64,000 nt of DNA from Lytechinus pictus (lineage: Eukaryota > Echinodermata > Echinoidea > Temnopleuroida > Toxopneustidae), in NCBI RefSeq assembly GCF_037042905.1, contig NC_087247.1:43127920-43191919 (forward strand). Direction: 5' to 3'. Positions 14,801 through 25,031 of the stretch are shown here, in pieces (within the stretch, counting starts at the first letter, position 1; every line of letters begins with the position of its first letter). Position numbers and translations under genes: made by a program. The notes below the pieces were generated by a model that had not been told where the DNA came from, did no database searches, and saw only the letters and a program-made list of their open reading frames with translations.

Positions 14801-17800
14801 CAATATCTTCTTGAAATGGTCAATGAGTTTGTGTTCGTAATCCAATCCAGGAATGAATTACCTCCATTCAAAATAGATGTCAGTGTTAATTGTATTATCT
14901 GCAGATCTGACGGACCACCAGGCCCTTGCCAGATTAAAACTAATTTTAATTCTTCAAATGCATAGATAAAGTTTTGCTATTTCGCATATGTCAGAACTGA
15001 TTTAAGGCAACCATCTCGGTATTTCTTCTCTCCTTTTAGGGCATCGCATAGAACAATTCAAGATCTCCAAAGTTTGGAAATAACCTCTCAATTCTTCTTC
15101 AAGATTAACTGACAGTCACTGCCTTAAAAAAGTATCTAAATATCACACCTTTTGCGATCTCATCTTCTAAAGCCTATTTGACCATGGACACAGAATTCAA
15201 ATATCATCAGCAGTATTTAATAGTATTTATATCACGATAAGATAATATCCTGTTTAATCACTTTTCATTTCAAAAGAGATCCACACATCACAGGCTTCTG
15301 ATACATGAAAAGACGACAAAGTTTGACCAGGCACCCCTCCCCCCATCCTATCAATACCCTCCTTTTCTATTAAATATACAATATTGCCTGTATTCTGAGG
15401 TCAGGTTTAACTTAGACCATGGTCTAAGTCTGTGCTAAAATTATGGGTAGCCAAAAATTCTAACATTCTGTTTATATTGTATATTTCTTATGTTTACTAT
15501 TTTGTTTCCTTTTGCTTTCATAATGATGAAAAATATTTCAGTTATCATTCCCAGAAAATTTGGGTGTCATATGAGTTAATAAATTGAATGTGTACTGTTG
15601 AGAGTACCCCATTCTATATGATTAATTCTACTCACCTTCCTTTCTTTGTTTGAGATGAAGATTGCATACGTCCTGCTCAATTCATTAGGGAAGTTCTTTT
15701 TTACACTTTCACACAGCTTCCATATATTCTCCTCACTGTTTGGAAAGATAACATATGCATTTATTTAATTTCCTCTCTCTTTTTGTTTTTTTCTGGGGGG
15801 GGGGGGGGTTGGGGTGATTTCAATGCAGAAAGTGGATATAGCTAACCAGGAAAATAGTCCTGAATTCATGAAGTGAGCTCTCTTACACTATCAGTCACAA
15901 TTCTTTGACTACCGGTACCTGTTTCAAACAGAGAACAATAGATTATTGTTCTCTGGTTGAAACAAGTAAACAGGTAGTCAAAGAATTGTGACTTTACACA
16001 TGATTCAGGGATTACTTTTAATGAGAAGGGCTGTATTTTGAGGCCGTCACATGAAATGCCCAAAATCATTAATTTTTCCACTATTTTGAGTAAGATTTTG
16101 TAATGAATATCTTTCTATGTATTGCATGTGTAAAGTTTGTAGTAGCTGCATATCTTCTTTCATTAAAATCGTGCAGATATGTGTGTGCACAGACTTGGGG
16201 GACCTTATCAATAACACACACAGCACCCCCAGAAAAATCTTGGGGAAGCTTCAGCACCACCAGAACCTCAACTTTCCAATACCATGATGTCATACTTTAT
16301 AAGATAGACATATTCAAGGTCAAAAGCATTAACTTACATATGTAGACCTATCTTGTCTGTGTTTTTTTTAACATGTGCACACGTTGGTATCAACAATGCA
16401 TAAAAGCATTTTCATTTATTCAAAGCATTTTCATTTATTTGAAGCAAGATAAAACAGCAAAGGCCTAACATTCGTTGGTCAAAGGCTGTGCCAGGAATTG
16501 AAATCCTGACTTTCATGGTATAGCCGGGCTCCTGAGACCACTAGGCCATGGCACCTCTCCATTGTATCTGGTTTATGTTGTGTATGACCCACTGTCATCA
16601 GTGGTTGTGATGGTGGTAGCATGATGGTGATACCAAACAGAATTGGGATAGTGCTTAGCTTAGAGTGACCACTGCACACTAATGTGGTGCTGCAAGAAAA
16701 TATTTGCAATCAATTGCAAATTTCAGATGCAAATTTACAAGTGATCAATTTTAAGCAAATCAATATCATCCACCAAACAAAAGGACCATGGCATTCTTGT
16801 TGATCTGGAATTGACATTTCACAAGCTTGTATCTCTTGCAGTCAGTTAAGCTAATCAGATGCTTGGCATTGTAGAACGGTCCTTCTCATACTTAAGCAAA
16901 GTGACATTACCTATCCTTTACAAAACACTTGTCAGACCTCATCTGGAGTATGGGAACAGTGCCTGGCATCCTAGATTTTTTATGGACATTGATAAACTCG
17001 AAAGAGTCCAGAGATGTGCCACTAAATTACTGCCTATCTTAGCCAACAAACATTATGAAGAGAGACTCTAACATCTGAAGTTACATACACTCGTACATGT
17101 ATAGATGAAAATGGGATGACATGATACAAGCAGGGAGATGGGTGTATAGACTTTTGCCAAGTTAATCACAATGCACCAAGCCTGCAAAACTAGAGGTCAC
17201 TCGCTAAAAATCTTCAAGCAACAAAATAGACTCAACCTCAGAGGGCGCTCCTTCACCCAAAGTTTTCAATGACTGGAACAATCCAGGGGGGGTACTCAGT
17301 ATATACTGCATGGTGAGTATGTGCCGCTGAGAGGACACTCAATTTTACGCTCAAATTTCCATTCCAAAGCATAGCATTTTTATCTTAATAAGAAAAAGGA
17401 CAACGAAAGTCGTTCCAAAGCATAGCATTTTCTTCTTATCGAGAAAAAAGAAGAAAGAAATCCATTCCAAAGCTTTGCATACTTTTTGTTACGCCGTTCC
17501 GGCCGCATTGATCTGCTGCAGTCAGCTGCAATTTTGGTGAAAAGAGCAGAGCACTGTCTGACCGTGCCCGTGCCACCGGGCTAGCTGCATAGTTGTATTG
17601 ATGCAGAAAGCAGACCATCTTTCATGTCTTTATTGTAAATTTTCAATACCATTGCTGATTGCCAATGTCGTTGGCAATGAAATGCCCAACATTCTGTCAT
17701 TTCTATTCATTTTGGACATAAAGTTGACTTGCGATTCAGTTTTTTGCAACACATGAGACCTTGGCTTACCTCGAGCGAAGTTCGTGCAGGCTCCACTTCA

Positions 17801-19036
17801 CTTCACTACCGCTACACTACGCTCCACCTACCCAAACTTCGAGACCGTGAACTCGATCTGATACTCCGAGTGACAAAGGTGGGATTTTATGGGGGGAAAT
17901 ATAAAATTCATGCAACATCACAATCTTTAAAAACAATTAAAACTAATATTCTTACTTAAATACAAAAAGTTTCACTTTTTTTCCATGCTTCTTTCAGTCT
18001 CAAAATTGGTGATTTAGAGCCAACATGAAGTTCCTCACACATATAAATAATTTGCTGCCGTATCGCATGCGATATGCGCGAGGTACCAGGTCCGGTCCGA
18101 GCTCGGACCCTCACGCGTGCATGCGATGTTTTGAAATCGGCAGCAAAATATTTATACATGTGAGGAACTTCATGTTGGCTCTAAATCACCAATTTTGAGA
18201 CTGATAGAAGCATGGAAAAGAAATGAAACTTGGTGTAAAGTAAGAATATTAGTTTTGATTGTTTTTAAAGATTGTGATGTTGTATATTATAACCTCGTTC
18301 GTAGGATGAGTGGTGATGTTGCATGAATTTTATATTTTCCCCCCATAAAATTCCACCTTTGCCACTCAGAATATCAGATAGAGTTCACAGTCTCGAAGTT
18401 CGGGTAGGTGGAGCGTGGTGTAGCGGTAGTGAAGTGGAGTGGAGCCTGCACGAACTTCGCTCGAGGTAGACCTTGGCTCTGCACGAACTTTGCTCGAGGT
18501 AGACCTTGGCTCTGCACGAACTTCGCTTGAGGTAGACCTTGGCTCTGCACGAACTTCGCTCGAGGTAGACCTTGGCTCTGCACGAACTTCGCTCGAGGTA
18601 GACCTTGGCTCTGCACGAACTTCGCTTGAGGTAGACCTTGGCTATAGCCAAGGTCTACCTCGAGCGAAGTTCGTGCATGCAGGCTCCACTCCACTTCACT
18701 AAGTAACCCATACTAAAATAATAATTATTGCGGGTTTCATATTCATACGTGATATGGAGTAACAGTATACGCGTTATGCTGGCCGTATTTACTATTCGTA
18801 TGAGTGTACCTTGCCTAGCCTCAGCTCCCGAGCGCGCCGGCGGCCGGCTGAGCTCCGAGCCCAAGTCCGAGGTGAAGAGAACTGGCTTCAGGATCAGTAT
18901 CGAGGAAGTCCTATTTAATAGCGTTAATTAAGTATTCTGTCAAGACTTACCAAAAGCAATAACAGTAATAACAGTCAGCCAATGGAGGCAGGATACTCAA
19001 CGGAACAGTTTCACCCGTACTCATGATACTCGGCAT
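11844..19036 (-). CDS. NTAQ1: Protein N-terminal glutamine amidohydrolase (WDYHV1)
   Basis: Six minus-strand exons: 18951-19036 (ATG 19034-19036), 15636-15735, 14666-14719, 13823-13971, 13002-13120, 11844-11953 (stop 11844-11846). All junctions are GT-AG and in phase. The product is 205 residues, the same length as human NTAQ1. It converts N-terminal Gln to Glu, which is then arginylated and recognised by N-recognins (Arg/N-degron pathway; cytosol and nucleus). Visible signatures: [10 protein letters not shown] with catalytic Cys29, WDYHV at 80-84 with catalytic His83, and [10 protein letters not shown] with catalytic Asp99. [15 protein letters not shown] and MNLDSFI follow in the usual family order. 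The Cys29 codon is split by intron 1. That 3.2-kb intron is filled with repeats. Start choice: a second ATG follows at residue 5, but the first one reproduces the human length. Confidence 0.96.
13198..13352. mobile_element. small palindromic element in an NTAQ1 intron
   Basis: The left end GGCCCGTAACACAAAG and the right end CTTTGTGTTACGAGCC are near-perfect inverted repeats bounding about 155 bp with further internal complementarity (AATCACTAA both sides). Non-coding, in the intron between NTAQ1 exons 4 and 5. Confidence 0.65.
15894..15992. repeat. 99-bp near-perfect hairpin in NTAQ1 intron 1
   Basis: GTCACAATTCTTTGACTACC at the left end is mirrored at the right end. Complementarity runs through the centre (GAGAACAATAGATTATTGTTCTC) with small bulges. 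It lies about 160 bases from NTAQ1 exon 2. Confidence 0.75.
16780..17285 (+). pseudogene. decayed non-LTR retrotransposon, 3' end of reverse transcriptase
   Basis: The plus strand encodes, with frame breaks and stops, the C-terminal RT region of a [23 protein letters not shown] and [13 protein letters not shown], then [11 protein letters not shown] downstream in broken frames. The YADD catalytic motif and endonuclease are absent. It sits antisense to NTAQ1 inside intron 1. Confidence 0.8.
17765..18470. mobile_element. foldback element, long inverted arms, in NTAQ1 intron 1
   Basis: Two arms of roughly 300 bp meet near 18100. The left arm begins with CTTACCTCGAGCGAAGTTCG and the right arm ends with its complement near 18450-18470. 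Shared inner blocks include CTCAAAATTGGTGATTTAGAG and TGTGAGGAACTTCATGTTGG in opposite orientation. No ORF of note. The right arm end is amplified into the adjacent 33-bp repeat array. Confidence 0.8.
18448..18645 (+). repeat. 33-bp tandem repeat, six copies
   Basis: Units begin at 18448, 18481, 18514, 18547, 18580 and 18613. Each starts GCACGAACTTCGCTCGAG and ends CCTTGGCTCT, with only single-base differences. The unit is the tip of the neighbouring foldback arm. Being 33 bp it stays open in several frames, so ORFs predicted here are artefacts. Confidence 0.9.
18644..18700 (-). repeat. inverted terminal copy closing the 33-bp array
   Basis: Immediately after the sixth unit the sequence turns back (TAGCCAAGGTCTACC). 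It runs through an inverted unit plus the GGCTCCACTCCACTTCACT outer segment also seen at 17790-17810. This makes a second, smaller foldback at the array end. Confidence 0.75.
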
Positions 19037-19196
19037 TCTATTCTAGATCATTAGATGAAAGTTTTTTTCCCTCGTCTTGGGCTCGTCTCCGAAGAAAAAG
19101 GGGAATCCCATAGAGGTGGATATATGGGGAATTCCCATTTGCGGATCCGGAGCGACCGCGAGATACGAGTTGTGTCTGCGCATTTGTTGTTGTTTG

Positions 19197-19350
19197 TATG
19201 GGGTGCACATCTTGGGGAGGTGGAATTTAATTTTGGAAAATCAGCTGTTGAAAGCAGAAGAAGGGGTATAAATTTCGATTTGCTTGCCAGTGTCAGAATT
19301 CCTCAGTCTGCCTTAGCGGGAGCGCAGGAAGGGTGCAAATGCACCACAGC
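19197..19350 (+). repeat. dispersed repeat, copy 1
   Basis: Shares GCACATCTTGGGGAGGTGGA, TCAGCTGTTGAAAGCAGAAG and AATTTCG blocks in the same order and spacing with 50826-50985. It lies about 160 bases upstream of the NTAQ1 start codon. Confidence 0.75.
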
Positions 19351-19986
19351 CTGTACGCAGTTGATTTATAATATATAAAAAGGCAAAATTATTGTTAGAT
19401 ACGAAAAATTACACAAGTGTCTTTTTACAGTTTTTACGATTTATTTTTAATTGTTTTGGAGGAGGATAATCACTGAACCAGGAAGTAAAACCGCAGACAT
19501 CTTCTTACCAGACAAGATGTGAATATTATCATAGAATGCATATCTTGAACAGAAGGTAATTTGATGCAGGGGCTGCGGAACGAATTTGAAAAAGTGTGTG
19601 TGTGGTGTGTGTGTATGGGGGTAACATGCATAAATAATTGTAATTAGGGCATATTCACTTTTCTGCAAAAGGCTAATGAAAAGTGTATGTGTGGGGGGGG
19701 GGGGGCTGGCTGGCAAAAGCCCCTAGCCCCCACGATTCTACGTCAAATTTATGTAAATATTTTAATTACATTTCTGTTTTTGGTCGCGCATGGTATCCAC
19801 TTGTCAATGCAAGTGCCCCTGGGTTTAAGGTTTATTTGAATGAATATGCACAATACTGAACATTCTTTGAAAAGAGCGTTGACCCAGCATCTAATTTGAT
19901 AACCCGGTTCTTGTACCAACTATATACTGTTTATGATAGGGTATGGACTTGAAATATAATCAGCCAATCCTTATTCTGGGTACATC

Positions 19987-21051
19987 CAGTGACATAACTC
20001 GTACGGGGGCATGGGGGCACGCCCCCCCCCCCCCCCCCGTCGGCAGGCAAAAAAAAAAACGGAGAAAAAGGAGAAAAAGAGGGAGAAAGGAAGAGAAAAG
20101 TAGATAGGAAAGAAGAAATTATTGCATATTATAATACTATATTATATATGTTTTGTTATATTACATAAATATTTTTTATAAATATTTTTTCTTAACTTTA
20201 TGAAACATAATTTGCTCATGGCCTATATGTTAATCATTCCCGGTGCTCGCATTGTCTGTTTGACGAGATATATGATCCTGTTGTACTAAAACATTCTGTT
20301 TTCAAGTCAATATACACCAAATATATTTTCTCGCACTTAGAGTTATTATTGTTTTATGCTTCTTTTTCATGACTGCTTAAAGTGATTGCCCGGCCATTTT
20401 AAGGTCTGCATATAAAACATTTTCTATCCGTGCTTACGTTCGCATTAGTGGATTGGTAAGATATGTAGCTCTTCATAAATTCCTAAAATCAGTCCTTAAA
20501 ATATCTCCTTTTCTGATCTATATATCAAATATTGCGAGCGCTTCGCGCTCGCAATATTTGATTAGTGAGATGCACATGTTGATAATGATTACAATGACTA
20601 CAAAAAGTGTTTCATGTGTTTAGGTGTAATTCTAACCGTGACAAAATCAGCAAGCGCTTGGCACTCGCATTATATGATTATGGTGAGATAATGTATACTC
20701 TTAATGGATTCCTAAAAAGAGGTCCTTAAAATGTCCCTGTTTGGGGTCAATATATAAGAAAATTCACCTCGCGCTTCGCACTCGCAATGTTTGTTTAGCG
20801 AGACAGGTACGTATCATGATTACGAAAATTTGCTTATAATGTCCATTCTTAGGTCTGAATTAATATCAAAAATTTTCAGCTCGCGCTCGCATTATTTGAT
20901 CAGTGAAATACATAACTGTTTAATGGCACAGTCCTTAAAATATATATATTTAAGGTCAGTACACATGGCAATTGAGCGCGCTCACTAAGTGTCTCAAATT
21001 TTTTTGCTGGTGCCCCCCCCCCCCCACGCCGTGACCCACGGTACGCCACTG
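19987..21051. mobile_element. hAT-like non-autonomous DNA transposon, 1065 bp
   Basis: Flanked by a perfect 8-bp direct duplication GGTACATC (19979-19986 and 21052-21059). Ends are CAGTGACATAACTCG and, on the right, GGTACGCCACTG: imperfect terminal inverted repeats beginning CAGTG, as in hAT elements. The interior holds degenerate ~120-bp units from about 20270 to 20990, several with the palindrome GCGAGCGCTTCGCGCTCGC or decayed forms of it. No transposase ORF. Confidence 0.75.
20270..20990. repeat. degenerate ~120-bp tandem units with GC-rich palindromes
   Basis: Recurring blocks TCCTTAAAAT, GGTCAATATAT, a GCGAGCGC/GCGCTCGC palindrome, then TTTGATTAGTGAGA, seen around 20460-20580, 20600-20690, 20720-20810 and 20840-20960. 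This is the internal domain of the hAT-like element. Confidence 0.65.
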
Positions 21052-21673
21052 GGTACATCATTCAAATTCATTTGCATAGCTCTCCACAGAAATATCCGCC
21101 ACAACACAGCTTTACAAAATAATAAGTATATAAAAATGATATTTTCAACTCTTTTTATCTGACTTTTTTCAGTATTTCTTCTCATTTGAATATAAAGTAT
21201 ACCACATGGTCTTGAGTTGTCAGGGGGTGCTCATTATCTACCATAGGCAGTACCCCCTGGAAATCTGGTTGACAAGCAAAAAAAAAAACAACTTCAAAAT
21301 GTTCTACGATTGAATTAATTGAGCTCTTAAAGGAACTTCTAATCACAATATTTTTCAATTTGCCTAAAATTGTCATTATCTTTATTTTTTATCTACTTTG
21401 TTAGCATTTGTATTGATATTTATGTAGTTGTCATTACTTAACCCCTGGGTGTCCACCTTCGAAAGTCAATGATTATAAATAGAGAGTATAAATGTAGGGG
21501 TATAGTAAATATCAGTATCTATGATGTCTCCTGCACCTGCTCAAGCATCATCATTGCACTCACTTGATCAGTACTTATATGACATGAATTTCACAGGGGC
21601 GTAACAGGGGTCGTTGGCCGGGGGGGGGGGGCAAGGGCCAACAATTTCCCGGTAATGTCATGGTACGAACAGG

Positions 21674-21894
21674 CAGTGGTGTAATGAGGCAAAATTTTTG
21701 AGGGGGCCACATATGGCGCATCGGGCATAATTTATTGAACAAAAAATTGCGAGCGAGCAAAAATGTTGACATTTTTATTGCAAAACTCAAATTTTGTGAT
21801 AGATTTTGACATAATATTAAAAAAATATATATTAAATTTCACCCATCCCTTTTCTTTCCTTTTTTCTTTCTTTTTTTCGGTCAGTACGCTACTG
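21674..21894. mobile_element. 221-bp hAT-like MITE nested in the composite element
   Basis: Begins CAGTGGTGTAATGAGG and ends CAGTACGCTACTG. Flanked by CGAACAGG (21666-21673) and TGAACAGG (21895-21902), a seven-of-eight target duplication. Non-coding. Confidence 0.65.
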
Positions 21895-21950
21895 TGAACA
21901 GGAATTTTTTTAATGATTGTGCGCGGGCATTAGGTCGAAAGTCTATGCAG

Positions 21951-22181
21951 CAGTAGCGTGATGAGTATAAAAAACCTGCTTAATGTAATTCGCGAGCGAG
22001 AGAAGCGAGCAAGAAAAAAATCACCTTTTCATGAGAATCTAACCTTTAGATAGATTTTGACATGATATTCAGAAAATATCTTACAATTTTCCTTTAATTT
22101 TCTTTCCTCCTTTTCTTTTTTGTTCTTGGTTGTAGAACTTTTAGAGAACATGGCCCAAACACTTCCATCTGTACGCCAGTG
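21951..22181. mobile_element. 231-bp hAT-like MITE nested in the composite element
   Basis: Flanked by a perfect 8-bp duplication CTATGCAG (21943-21950 and 22182-22189). The left end is CAGTAGCGTGATGAG; the right end GTACGCCAGTG has diverged from the CACTG expected. Contains GCGAGCGAGAGAAGCGAGC, also found in its neighbours. Confidence 0.65.
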
Positions 22182-22595
22182 CTATGCAGGTGGGGTCCCG
22201 AGGCTCTGCCCCTGGAACCTCTTGATATTAAAGCTATTTTAAGCCTCACAGATGGCGGCTATTTTTTTAAAATCAAATCACGGGTATATGATAAAGGTTT
22301 TACACAACACATTTATTCAATGCAGTTGCGTAATAAACTAAATATGTTGAAGGGGCACAACATAGCAAATGTGGAGAAATTTGTAAAAAGTCACTAGCGA
22401 GCGAAGCGAGTCAGAAAAAAATGGCCTTTTGAAATGAAATTCTAATCAAGTGATAGATGTTTACATTATATTCAGTAAATAACACATTTTATTGTTTTCC
22501 ATTCATTTAATTTCGTCGCCTCCTTTATTTTCTTTTATTTCCCTTTGGGTGTGGAACCAAGCCCCCACCCCTACGCCAGTGATTCAACGTAAAGC

Positions 22596-23202
22596 TTAAA
22601 GGTCAAGTCCACCCCAGAAAAATGTTGATTTTAATAAATAGAGAAAAATCCAACTAGAAAAACGCTGAAAATTTCATCAAAATCGAATGTAAAATAAGAA
22701 AGTTATGACATTATAAAGTTTCGCCTATTTTTCATAAAACAGTAATATGCACAATTCAGTGACATCCAAATGAGACAGTCGATGATGTCCTTCACTCACT
22801 ATTTCTTTTTTTTTTTTATTGTTTGAATTATACAATATTCAATTTTTTTACATATTTGACAATAAGGACCAACTTGACTGAACCATATAGTATTAAACAA
22901 TGCTAATTCCACAGGTTCAGGGAAGAATTAATCGTTGTTTCACTTGCCAATGAGGAGAAAATTAGAATATTTTATATGATAAAAATACAAAAGAAATAGT
23001 GAGTGGATGACGTCATCAGTCTCCTCATTTGCATACCGACCAGGGTGTGCATATAACTGTTTTGAGAAATTAAGCGAAAATTTATAATGTTATAACTTTC
23101 TTATTTTACAACCGATTTTGATGAAATTTTCAATGTTATGCTTGTTAGATTGTTCTCTTCTTATTCAAATAAACTTTTTGTTGGGGTGGACTTTTCCTTT
23201 AA
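22596..23202. mobile_element. TTAA-flanked foldback element, 607 bp
   Basis: Starts TTAAAGGTCAAGTCCACCCC and ends with the near-complement GGGGTGGACTTTTCCTTTAA. The arms are complementary well inward (for example AATAAGAAAGTTATGACATT against ATGTTATAACTTTCTTATTT). TTAA at both borders fits a piggyBac-type target. Non-coding. Confidence 0.8.
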
Positions 23203-23800
23203 TGCAGGAAGGGTCGATCCATACAGGAGGCCCGATATAGAGCACTTTGATTCTTTGAAGGTTACAGATGGAGAGCCCCTACTGCATGGGGTCTTGGGCA
23301 GAGCCCCTGGTTAACCGTAACTCTTGCCAACGTAAGGCTATATACCTGGTATAAGAAGGGGGTATGTCTATCCTTTGGCAAAGGACTTTTTGTCCTGATT
23401 GCGACCGTTATTGCATAAAATTTAGCAAGCTTGTAATAGATTTCATACACAAAATTACACGCCGTCCCGGTAGTGTTATTAAGTTCTGCCTTTTTCGTGT
23501 CCCTTTCCTTCATTTTCCAATTTAGCTTTTGGCTCATTCCATTCTTTCTTTCCCGCTTTTGTTTGCCATCATCTTTAAATTAATTTCCCTTTCTTACTAA
23601 TCATGCTAATGTATCAGTATATTTCGGAATGATTTGTTCTTTCTTTCAAATTCTTCTTTCCTTCCTTTTCCCGCTTTCCTTACGGTTTTTTTAATGTTTT
23701 TTTTTTCTTATTTTTCTTTTCACGTTTTCCCTTTCCCTTTCCCCCTTTCCTCTTTTTCCTCCTTTTCTTTCCCTACCCTTTCTTTCTTCTTTCTTTTTTC

Positions 23801-23808
23801 CTTCCTTC

Positions 23809-23843
<35 letters not shown>

Positions 23844-23871
23844 TCCTTCCTTCCTTCCTTCCTTCCATCCT

Positions 23872-23946
<75 letters not shown>
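23801..23946 (+). repeat. (CTTT)n microsatellite with CCTT interruptions
   Basis: Almost uninterrupted CTTT/CCTT units within a longer pyrimidine tract from about 23640. The open frame rich in Phe/Leu/Ser here is an artefact of the repeat. Confidence 0.9.
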
Positions 23947-25031
23947 CCCTTTTCTCTTTTTCCCGTTTTTTAAATTTTCCCGGTGAAATCCGCCAGCCGC
24001 CCCCGCCTGTTACGCCACTGGAATTTCTTCTATGAGACCAATACCGATTGCATGGTCACTATAGTAAAACCAATTGTCAATTGAACCAAGTGTCTTTATA
24101 ACTCATTGCTAATTGCCAATAATTGACCCAACAAATTATTCCTATCATGCCTATTAAACCAAATGAAAATTGGCCCTATTGCCACCATTAAACTCCAATT
24201 GGAAATGGGGAACCTTAGGTTCTTAATTGGCCAATATAAATGGGTATATACACATGTTTTACTTTCCCAATAATTGAATATCTTCTATTTAATTGAAATT
24301 TTCGTCTTATGGGTTGCATATAAAATTATTGTGTCAACATACTATGTTCTTGCGTTAACCCTTGAACATTACCCATTACAAAACTCACACACACACAGTT
24401 TATGTTGCACAGATTGGAATTTAATCACTTTTTAAATTATCGATTACACGTATAATTAATATTTAAACATACTTTAGGTGAATATTCATTATTATGAACC
24501 TCTTGGGGATAGTCATTCACTGTAGCCATTATTTTACACGGCTTGGTATAATAGCACGAAATATTGTCGTATGCCTTACTAAAGGTATTATGATGAGTGG
24601 TACATGTAAGCAAATAGTTGGTCTCTGATTTCAATTCATTTGTTTTTATTTCATTTGAATTTACTAACATATTTATCCACAATCATGAGGAAGGAACGAC
24701 AAAATTATGATAATCACTATAATGGTGATGATCGATGATTTAAAATTTCTGATATAATTCTTCTTGCTATCATTATTTTATGAATATCATCATTGCTATC
24801 ATTACTACAAGACTGTATTTTATCATCATTATCACCAACCATCGTTTTCCTCACCCTCTTCTTCATCCTCTTCCTCCTCCTTATTTAATTATTAACATAA
24901 TCTTGCATAAATCTAGCGATTATTATATTCACTCCATTAATTGTGTTTACGATTAAGTTTATAGCTGATAAAAAGTTGAATTATTAGAGTTATCCATTAT
25001 CAATGAATCTGTCCAAACGTATAAAGTGGTA

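Larger units (their letters stand above)
21594..24020. mobile_element. composite hAT-like element, 2.4 kb, with nested insertions
   Basis: Left end CAGGGGCGTAACAGG and right end CCTGTTACGCCACTG are inverted repeats. They are flanked by GAATTTCA (21586-21593) and GAATTTCT (24021-24028), seven of eight bases identical. Inside lie two smaller elements with their own duplications, a 607-bp TTAA-flanked element and a (CTTT)n array. No transposase is recognisable. Confidence 0.6.
19037..25031. other. NTAQ1 to DNase A intergenic region, transposon-rich
   Basis: No host exon was recognised. The first ~60 bases upstream of the NTAQ1 ATG should contain its 5' UTR and promoter, though no TATA box is obvious. 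The rest is a dispersed repeat (19197-19350), an hAT-like element (19987-21051), a larger composite element (21594-24020) with nested insertions, and unique AT-rich sequence to 25031. Confidence 0.6.

Noticed and set aside
18448..18645. Possible CRISPR-like array
   Set aside because: Units are contiguous with no unique spacers, and the DNA is animal nuclear.
18374..18702. Overlapping open frames on both strands with repeated [15 protein letters not shown] peptides
   Set aside because: Produced by the 33-bp tandem repeat, whose length is a multiple of three; there is no start context or homology.
23634..24035. 133-codon Phe/Leu/Ser-rich open frame resembling a membrane protein
   Set aside because: It is the translation of a (CTTT)n pyrimidine microsatellite, with no conserved sequence.
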